Assembly (NCBI GenBank): GCA_001725255.1
Contig: MEFV01000020.1
Coordinates: forward strand, 1 to 52,704
Reading direction: 5' to 3'
DNA length: 52,704 nucleotides
Source of the DNA: Comamonas sp. SCN 67-35
GTDB lineage: Bacteria; Pseudomonadota; Gammaproteobacteria; Burkholderiales; Burkholderiaceae_C
Position 1 is the first letter of the stretch. Every line of letters starts with the position of its first letter. The notes beneath the pieces are model-generated. The model was not told the DNA's origin, searched no databases, and was given only the letters and a program-made list of their open reading frames with translations. Position numbers and translations under genes: made by a program. Below, in pieces: positions 51,600 through 52,704 of this stretch.

Positions 51600-52118
51600 T
51601 CATGCTGCTTCCCTGAAGCTCAGCAGGCGGTCGCGGTAGTGCTCGTACTGCTGGCGGCGGGCCTGGATTTCTGCGGGCAGGCCGCGGGAGAGGTCGTTCA
51701 CCAGCGCGTCGAATTTGTCGAGGATGGAGACGATGCGTTGCTGTTCTTCCATTGACGGAAGTGGGATCTCGAAAGATTCGAATTCTTTCACCCGAACGTG
51801 GGGAACACCGCTGCCCTTTTTCATTGAGTGGATGTGGCCCTGCTTATTCTGAAGAAAGTAGTAGGCGAATTTCGACGCTAGTAGCGCAGGATTGGGGTGA
51901 ATACTGAAGGCGTCCGTTAGGAAAATCGGTCGATTCCAGAAGCTCACATAGCCCGCGTATGCGCCAGACCTGGCAATGACGATGGTTTCGCCATCTCGAT
52001 TACTTTCTCCGTGGAAGTACGTGGGCACAGGCCCATTTGCAACGACCGGGATCTCACCGTTCGTCGTTTCTTTCTCCGTGATCGCCGTGCCTCGACAAAA
52101 TGTTGCAACTTCACCCAA
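51600..52118 (-). pseudogene. hsdS: hsdS 3' half (second target-recognition domain), out of frame
   Basis: Minus-strand frame holding the second target-recognition domain of a type I specificity subunit. It begins [11 protein letters not shown] and includes [15 protein letters not shown]. It ends with the conserved helix [19 protein letters not shown], matching the end of the first half. The frame is open back to a TAG at 52173-52175, through the tetranucleotide repeat. The coordinates here start at an in-frame TTG with no convincing ribosome-binding site, so this part is probably not expressed alone. In frame with the first half it would restore one HsdS. Confidence 0.85.
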
Positions 52119-52130
52119 GGTTGTCCACCT

Positions 52131-52171
<41 letters not shown>

Positions 52172-52235
52172 GCTATCCGTGTGTTCGCCGAATGTCAAAA
52201 GCGCGTCGCGGTAGTACTGGTACTGCCGCCGACGC

Positions 52236-52267
52236 GCCTCCAGTTCCGCCTCCAGTTCCGCCTCCAG
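52236..52267 (-). repeat. 12-bp tandem repeat encoding E-A-E-L in hsdS
   Basis: GCCTCCAGTTCC occurs twice in tandem, followed by a partial third unit (plus strand). On the coding strand it gives L-E-A-E-L-E-A-E-L-E-A-R. It sits at the same place as the TAEL repeats of EcoR124I HsdS, where copy number sets the distance between the two recognised half-sites. Confidence 0.85.
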
Positions 52268-52605
52268 CTTGGTGAAGGTGTCCAGCACTCTCACGATTTC
52301 GCGCTGTATTTCGAGCGGTGGAACAGGAATGCGAACTTTTCCAAGGTTCTCGGTAGAGATGGAGGAAATCTTTGAAGATGAAATACTGCGGCGGATCTGT
52401 TCATGGAAATTTGCTGTTTGTGAAAAATAGGCCACATATTTTGAGTCGATATTGCTCTTGTAGGCGTACAAGGCATCGTGAATGACGATGTCCTCAGAAC
52501 CCAACCACGCTACGGCTTTGCCGATGTCCTCAATCGTTTCACCGGCAGTGACAAAAATTACATCCTTGGGTTGGGCGAACCGTAGCTTTGTGGCGAGCTC
52601 AGGGG

Positions 52606-52704
52606 CTAGGGAAGATGTTCAAAACCCGTGCTCTCCCTGATGGTCTGATGCACGCGCAACTGCAACAATCGACCCATGAAGCAGCAAGACCTTGGACTCA
52701 GCCT
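52606..52704 (+). mobile_element. Upstream end of an IS5-like element (partial, copy A-right)
   Basis: Identical in inverted orientation to 1-98. It begins CTAG GGAAGATG, directly after the cut end of hsdS, and contains the transposase start at ATG 52676 (M-K-Q-Q-D-L-G-L-S), which runs off the right edge. The upstream end of the IS therefore faces hsdS and could supply an outward promoter. Confidence 0.65.

Overview
This 52.7 kb, GC-rich window looks like chromosome of a betaproteobacterium of order Burkholderiales, most likely family Comamonadaceae. The evidence is codon usage, gene order (sucA-sucB-lpdA-zapE, dnaE, clpS-clpA, fabI beside a YejA-type binding protein) and a family of short intergenic repeats of a kind I associate with Acidovorax/Comamonas relatives. 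The genus cannot be fixed from the sequence alone.

Layout. Positions 1-98 and 52606-52703 are the same 98 bp in inverted orientation. They are the upstream end of one IS5-like element whose transposase runs out of the window on each side, so the window is bounded by two copies of a repeat. A second, complete IS5-family element with a frameshifted transposase occupies 99-1276, flanked by CTAG. Core genes follow: a PP_4765-type flavoprotein, cheV, fabI, a YejA-type peptide-binding protein and yedI. Positions 7425-14492 are a defence island: a short DNA methyltransferase-like gene, a HigB/HigA pair fused by a one-base frameshift, an ImmA/IrrE-type metallopeptidase paired with a DUF4411 PIN-like toxin, an Eco57I-type adenine methyltransferase and a GIY-YIG/helicase restriction protein. 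The genes mostly overlap by 4-17 bp. Next come dabA-dabB (inorganic carbon uptake) with a divergent LysR regulator and a palindrome between them, then yejB-yejE-yejF, the membrane and ATPase parts of the transporter whose binding protein lies 13 kb upstream on the other side of the island.

The middle of the window is housekeeping: a tandem universal stress protein, an AI-2E-family permease, a YXWGXW lipoprotein, the 2-oxoglutarate dehydrogenase complex (sucA, sucB, lpdA), zapE, a PP2C phosphatase, bamD, a PAP2 phosphatase, dnaE, clpS, clpA, a TDT-family transporter, a LysR/epimerase divergent pair and metY.

The right end (47325-52605, minus strand) is a type IC-like restriction-modification locus: hsdR, a DUF4143 AAA ATPase whose start codon abuts an 18-bp palindrome, and hsdS. 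hsdS is the most interesting gene here. Between its two target-recognition domains it carries nine units of a tetranucleotide repeat (AAGC on the coding strand). Read by hand, nine units put the two halves out of frame, while seven or ten would join them. Just upstream lies a 12-bp repeat encoding E-A-E-L, the counterpart of the TAEL spacer repeats of EcoR124I. The 5' end of hsdS is cut off by the IS copy at the window edge; hsdM is not in the window.
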